Part shown: positions 63,001 through 64,000 of the stretch, piece after piece
How the letters are laid out: every line of letters starts with the position of its first letter
How positions within the stretch are numbered: position 1 is the stretch's first letter
Origin: Apostichopus japonicus
Lineage: Eukaryota > Echinodermata > Holothuroidea > Aspidochirotida > Stichopodidae
Reading direction: 5' to 3'
DNA: 64,000 nucleotides
NCBI RefSeq assembly: GCF_037975245.1
Contig: NC_092570.1
Span: 1,116,501 to 1,180,500, forward strand
The notes under the pieces: model-generated
What the model saw: the letters and a program-made list of their open reading frames with translations, nothing else
Told to the model about the DNA's origin: nothing
Databases searched by the model: none
Made by a program: the position numbers and the translations under genes

Positions 63001-63195
63001 CCTATTCTCTTGTTAGACTGAAATGCCTGAATCTTGAGAAGAATCTCATCCAAGCTGTGCCTCATTTGAAGGCAGTCAGTGGTAGACATGTTGCCATAGA
63101 GAGTGAGAGTAACTCCGCTAACTCCACGCCACGGAAACGACGATCTAAATCAGGGAGAAGTAGGTCACAGACGCCCGACAGTGCCTCTAGTAAAA
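15734..63195 (+). CDS. XRRA1: Leucine-rich-repeat protein, XRRA1-like (7 exons seen, 3' end probably beyond window)
   Basis: Exons are 15734-15830, 19924-20096, 28248-28392, 31982-32079, 35486-35631, 51403-51513 and 63017-63195. All introns are GT..AG and phases close, giving about 316 codons. The N-terminus has KLDDG and CFPAR (residues 8-24). A conserved block LKHCCVDDPNDLCNVN begins at residue 91. LRRs follow, including LQTLDLSYNNLS, LKVLHLSGNQLRSLP, LEELSLDDNQLSDL and LKCLNLEKNLIQAVP, then a Ser/Arg/Lys-rich tail. This order fits X-ray radiation resistance-associated protein 1 (XRRA1), a poorly understood LRR protein. I assign it from remembered family features and could not align it; another LRR family is possible. 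XRRA1 is much longer than what is seen, so more exons are expected to the right. The introns reach 11.5 and 15.8 kb. Confidence 0.7.
15831..19923 (+). other. XRRA1-like intron 1
   Basis: GT..AG, 4.1 kb. The first 1.6 kb is rich in TAGGCCTA-type palindromes (16194-16201, 16508-16515 and partial copies). The rest is A/T-rich without recognised features. Confidence 0.75.
19924..20096 (+). CDS. XRRA1: XRRA1-like gene, exon 2
   Basis: Residues 33-90. The acceptor is a long pyrimidine tract then TTTTAG|GAGCATGG; the donor is TTTCTG|GTAAGA, phase 0. It encodes a basic, coiled-looking stretch (QRIEQNNRLKAAL, KQERRLKE) ending in GLLDGFFL. Confidence 0.82.
23348..23464 (+). CDS. Possible alternative terminal or poison exon of the XRRA1-like gene
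   Basis: A strong acceptor (ACTTTTTTTCAG) is followed by a 38-codon open frame, RRWVCSVVDNGSK through AAYHNRKFSG, then TGA. Exon 2 ends in phase 0 and this frame starts in phase 0, so splicing into it would truncate the protein before the LRRs. An internal GTAAGA at 23382 could instead act as a donor. I do not recognise the peptide and it may be chance or an old transposon fragment. Confidence 0.3.
   Translation, partial: RRWVCSVVDNGSKSFLNNKKVIELVNYIAAYHNRKFSG
27801..27887. repeat. (CCT)n microsatellite, changing to (CTT)n at its end
   Basis: About 24 uninterrupted CCT triplets followed by CTT triplets. The opposite strand reads as a poly-glutamate frame, which is only a repeat translation. 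Confidence 0.97.
28248..28392 (+). CDS. XRRA1: XRRA1-like gene, exon 3
   Basis: Residues 91-138 plus one base. The acceptor is CTACTCACAG|CTAAAG and the donor CATTTTG|GTAAGT. It encodes CCVDDPNDLCNVN, then a first LRR-like segment with FQNVVFINAGENLLHF. Confidence 0.85.
28668..28790. repeat. Degenerate (CTCC)n pyrimidine tract
   Basis: An imperfect CTCCCTCC/ACTCCCTC array with interruptions. Confidence 0.85.
29580..29613. repeat. (TA)n microsatellite
   Basis: Short uninterrupted AT dinucleotide run. Confidence 0.9.
31498..31560 (-). mobile_element. Possible retroposon 3' end, reverse orientation
   Basis: On the - strand it reads GAGCGCTACATCAAATTTGG followed by TATTGTTATTATTATT. It has the same layout as the tail in PUDP intron 3: a GCGCTA core then ATT triplets. 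The body is not delimited. Confidence 0.3.
31982..32079 (+). CDS. XRRA1: XRRA1-like gene, exon 4
   Basis: Residues 139-171. The acceptor is ATGAACAG|AATCG and the donor CTCCAG|GTAGGA. It encodes LRR segments FINLQQLEIPLNGLRGL and LSDFPSLQ. Confidence 0.82.
34387..34876. mobile_element. hAT-like MITE, 490 bp, with 8-bp target-site duplication
   Basis: Direct repeats CTTTTGAG flank the element exactly (34379-34386 and 34877-34884). The ends are near-inverted: left CAGGGGCATAGCGA, right TCGCTACGCCCCAG, whose complement CTGGGGCGTAGCGA differs at two of 14 positions. The 8-bp duplication and CAGGGGC-type end are typical of the hAT superfamily. It is too short for a transposase and has no coding frame. 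Inside are a 138-bp direct duplication and a near-terminal G/C hairpin (34832-34850). Confidence 0.8.
34431..34705. repeat. 138-bp direct duplication inside the MITE
   Basis: Two copies start TTTGATTTGCCGACGGATCT at 34431 and 34569. Each carries a GGGGAGGGG ... CCCCTCCCC pair able to fold. A third truncated start (TCAAATTTGG) follows near 34698. Confidence 0.92.
35486..35631 (+). CDS. XRRA1: XRRA1-like gene, exon 5
   Basis: Residues 172-219 plus two bases. The acceptor is CCATTTTACAG|ACTTTG and the donor AGACAAG|GTAAGG. It holds two textbook LRRs: TLDLSYNNLSKSDI and LKVLHLSGNQLRSLP. Confidence 0.88.
39921..39965 (+). other. G-rich stretch with quadruplex potential
   Basis: Runs of six, four, three, seven and three G are separated by short loops on the coding strand of the intron. 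Confidence 0.5.
42674..42730. repeat. Strong hairpin, 26-bp arms, 5-base loop
   Basis: The left arm 42674-42699 (starting AACATCTTTAATATTGTGGG) pairs with 42705-42730 with a single mismatch; the loop is ATAAC. Weaker matching may extend outward (GTTGTTGAAAA against TTTTAGCAAC). It sits where the sequence turns very A/T-rich. Confidence 0.95.
42740..48500. other. Very A/T-rich block within intron 5
   Basis: By eye this stretch is poorer in G/C than the rest of the window, has almost no CpG and no sizeable open frame. It contains the 137-bp satellite at 43845-44800. The composition was not computed and borders are approximate. Confidence 0.6.
43845..44800. repeat. Satellite array, about 137-bp unit, seven copies, partly in dimers
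   Basis: Landmark CCAAAGCATCATTT (with variants) recurs at 43858, 43995, 44131, 44270, 44406, 44545 and 44681. Spacings are 134-139 bases by eye. Each unit also has TTATCAAACTTGCAAAAGTA and CTGAGAAATTTAGAGCAT. Units alternate between two types: the 275-bp pair 44131-44405 is repeated nearly exactly as 44406-44680. Confidence 0.95.
48514..48674. repeat. (TA)n array with CACA interruptions
   Basis: About 160 bases of AT dinucleotides broken by ATAC/ACACAT variants. A smaller TATATA block lies at 48372-48391. Confidence 0.97.
50764..50805. repeat. Inverted repeat with 12-base arms
   Basis: GTATGTATTGTA (50764-50775) and TACAATACATAC (50794-50805) are exact complements around an 18-base loop. 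Confidence 0.85.
51403..51513 (+). CDS. XRRA1: XRRA1-like gene, exon 6
   Basis: Residues 220-256 plus two bases. The acceptor is TTCCTTTACAG|TGATTC and the donor AGGAG|GTAAGT. It encodes the LRR FALLEELSLDDNQLSDL followed by FASLAGLR. Confidence 0.85.
52183..52233. repeat. (TA)n microsatellite
   Basis: TA dinucleotide run with one TAGATATAAA interruption. Confidence 0.95.
53386..53421. repeat. TTAATTAA-rich short repeat
   Basis: AACATTAATTAATT occurs twice in tandem, and each copy is itself nearly palindromic. Confidence 0.8.
54491..54574. repeat. Degenerate (AATA/AATG)n tetranucleotide repeat
   Basis: Mixed AAATAAAT and GAATGAAT tetramers over about 85 bases. Confidence 0.92.
56661..56800. 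repeat. Degenerate (CATA)n array
   Basis: CATACATA tetramers with substitutions, including a duplicated ACATACTTCACCCATACATA segment near its start. Confidence 0.92.
57541..57580. repeat. Short (CATA)n run
   Basis: About ten tetramers, partly imperfect. Confidence 0.9.
58753..58776. repeat. 24-bp near-perfect palindrome
   Basis: GTCTGTTTGTA and TACAAACAGAC are exact complements separated by TG. Confidence 0.95.
58949..58965. repeat. (AAT)n trinucleotide run
   Basis: Short AATAATAAT run. It may be the tail of an old retroposon but no body could be defined. Confidence 0.6.
59946..60066. repeat. (TACA)n microsatellite, about 30 copies
   Basis: Perfect tetranucleotide array for about 120 bases, indicating recent expansion. 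The poly-MYVC frames read from it are artefacts. Confidence 0.98.
61922..61943 (+). other. Quadruplex-type G tract
   Basis: GGGGGAGGGGAGGGG followed by TTGTTGGG: four G-runs with loops of one to five bases. Confidence 0.6.
63017..63195 (+). CDS. XRRA1: XRRA1-like gene, exon 7 (last one seen)
   Basis: Residues 257-316 plus one base. The acceptor is TCTCTTGTTAG|ACTGAAATG. It encodes LKCLNLEKNLIQAVP, then a Ser/Arg/Lys-rich stretch (TPRKRRSKSGRSRSQTPD). The donor AGTAAAA|GTAAGA at 63196 is strong. Without splicing, translation would stop at TAA 63204-63206 after only three more residues, giving 319 aa. I prefer splicing because XRRA1 proteins are much longer. Confidence 0.78.
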
Positions 63196-63206
63196 GTAAG
63201 AAATAA

Positions 63207-64000
63207 TTGCCACCTTTCCGTTAGACTGTTATTCACATGTAATGTGTAGAAGATGTAGGCAAGTCTAAATTGGATTCTTTGCGTGGCCCCCAAAATGAAC
63301 ACCAAATCCTTTCCTGTTGGGTTCCACCCGGTCCAAATTACATGTTTGTAACCCAAAGAAGGATTATATATTTTTGAAGAAGCCTTTGGTTTCAATTTTC
63401 TGTATCCCAATTTCTGGAACCAAATAATTTGTCACACATAGCACAGAATTTTACTACAGAACTACTTAAGGCCTGTAATAGTGTGGGGAAAAAAAGAACA
63501 AAAAAGTACCTTTCATAGTGGAGGGAGGGGGGGGGGTGGTCCATTGGCTTAATTTACAGTTGCTCTAAGCCAGCTTGCTATAGTGAGTACATCATTGTTC
63601 AAAGTGGAGGAGGTGGGTGATGGGAAAAGGCAGAAATGGATTATAGTCAATTTTGTTAATCACTTAAAACGATCCTTTCAGTGTTATATCAAGGTGCAAT
63701 AAAAGGTGCAAAAGTAGAAAGGTTGTCCATAATTTGCCTCTGTAATGTCAGTAAGATTTTAAAGACTAAGAGGACATCTCAAACTTCCCCATCGCCCTCC
63801 AAGACCCTGAATCCCTTAGTGTTTAATTTGGCTTAGTACATGTGAACTCTATATGCTAACTTGGAATCATCGTTTTCTTTGTAGTCCCTTCTTCATTTTT
63901 GCCTCTGCCTTAGCAGAGAAAAAATGACCAGAGAAAGGTGACCATAATTGGCGATATTTACAATTTTTTTCCGCTCAAAATGATAGAAGAAAAACAGAAG
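63207..64000 (+). other. Right edge, probably the start of XRRA1-like intron 7
   Basis: No further exon was recognised. It contains a G-run near 63523-63536. If the exon 7 donor is not used, this is 3' UTR; I see no AATAAA close after the TAA. Confidence 0.5.

Larger units (their letters stand above)
51514..63016 (+). other. XRRA1-like intron 6
   Basis: GT..AG, 11.5 kb. It holds several microsatellites (52183-52233, 54491-54574, 56661-56800, 57541-57580, 59946-60066), a palindrome at 58753-58776 and G-rich tracts near 61.06, 61.92 and 62.13 kb. I found no other gene; all open frames there are short and without family signature. Confidence 0.7.

Overview
This is a eukaryotic nuclear window: A/T-rich, long introns with GT..AG borders, abundant microsatellites and minisatellites, and transposon debris. 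No prokaryotic operon, CRISPR array, rRNA or tRNA gene was seen. The base composition, intron-rich ancient metazoan genes and the retroposon-style 'AAGCGCTATATAA...TTATTATT' tail suggest a marine invertebrate, possibly an echinoderm or other deuterostome. That placement is an inference and cannot be proven from the window.

Three protein-coding genes were rebuilt exon by exon; every intron is GT..AG and every phase closes. (1) 861-3783, + strand: a HAD-family hydrolase of the pseudouridine-5'-phosphatase type (PUDP/HDHD1), 4 exons, 233 aa, complete. (2) 14172-7427, - strand: NKAP (NF-kappa-B-activating protein, a splicing and transcription co-regulator), 8 coding exons, 410 aa, complete. (3) 15734 onward, + strand: a leucine-rich-repeat protein that best fits XRRA1, with 7 exons spread over 47.5 kb. 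It probably continues past the right edge, because the last exon here ends in a strong donor just before an in-frame stop.

Layout: PUDP and NKAP are tail-to-tail with 3.6 kb between their stop codons. NKAP and the XRRA1-like gene are head-to-head with 1.56 kb between their start codons, which suggests a shared or bidirectional promoter region. From 15.8 kb to the end, almost everything is intron of the XRRA1-like gene. Its introns hold a hAT-like MITE with an 8-bp target-site duplication, a roughly 137-bp satellite with dimeric higher-order structure inside a very A/T-rich block, a strong hairpin at the edge of that block, and large TA, TACA and CCT microsatellites. NKAP introns hold a 17-bp palindrome-cored minisatellite (about 30 copies) and a 70-bp tandem repeat. 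A 128-bp duplication has copied the NKAP stop-codon region into its 3' flank.

The three genes have unrelated jobs (nucleotide metabolism, splicing/transcription, LRR scaffold). I found no new multi-gene system. The most interesting signals are the complete MITE, the higher-order satellite, the inverted linker in the 17-bp array, the clustering of TAGGCCTA palindromes near gene 5' ends, and a possible in-frame alternative exon at 23348-23464. No statistic was computed; all comparisons are by eye.
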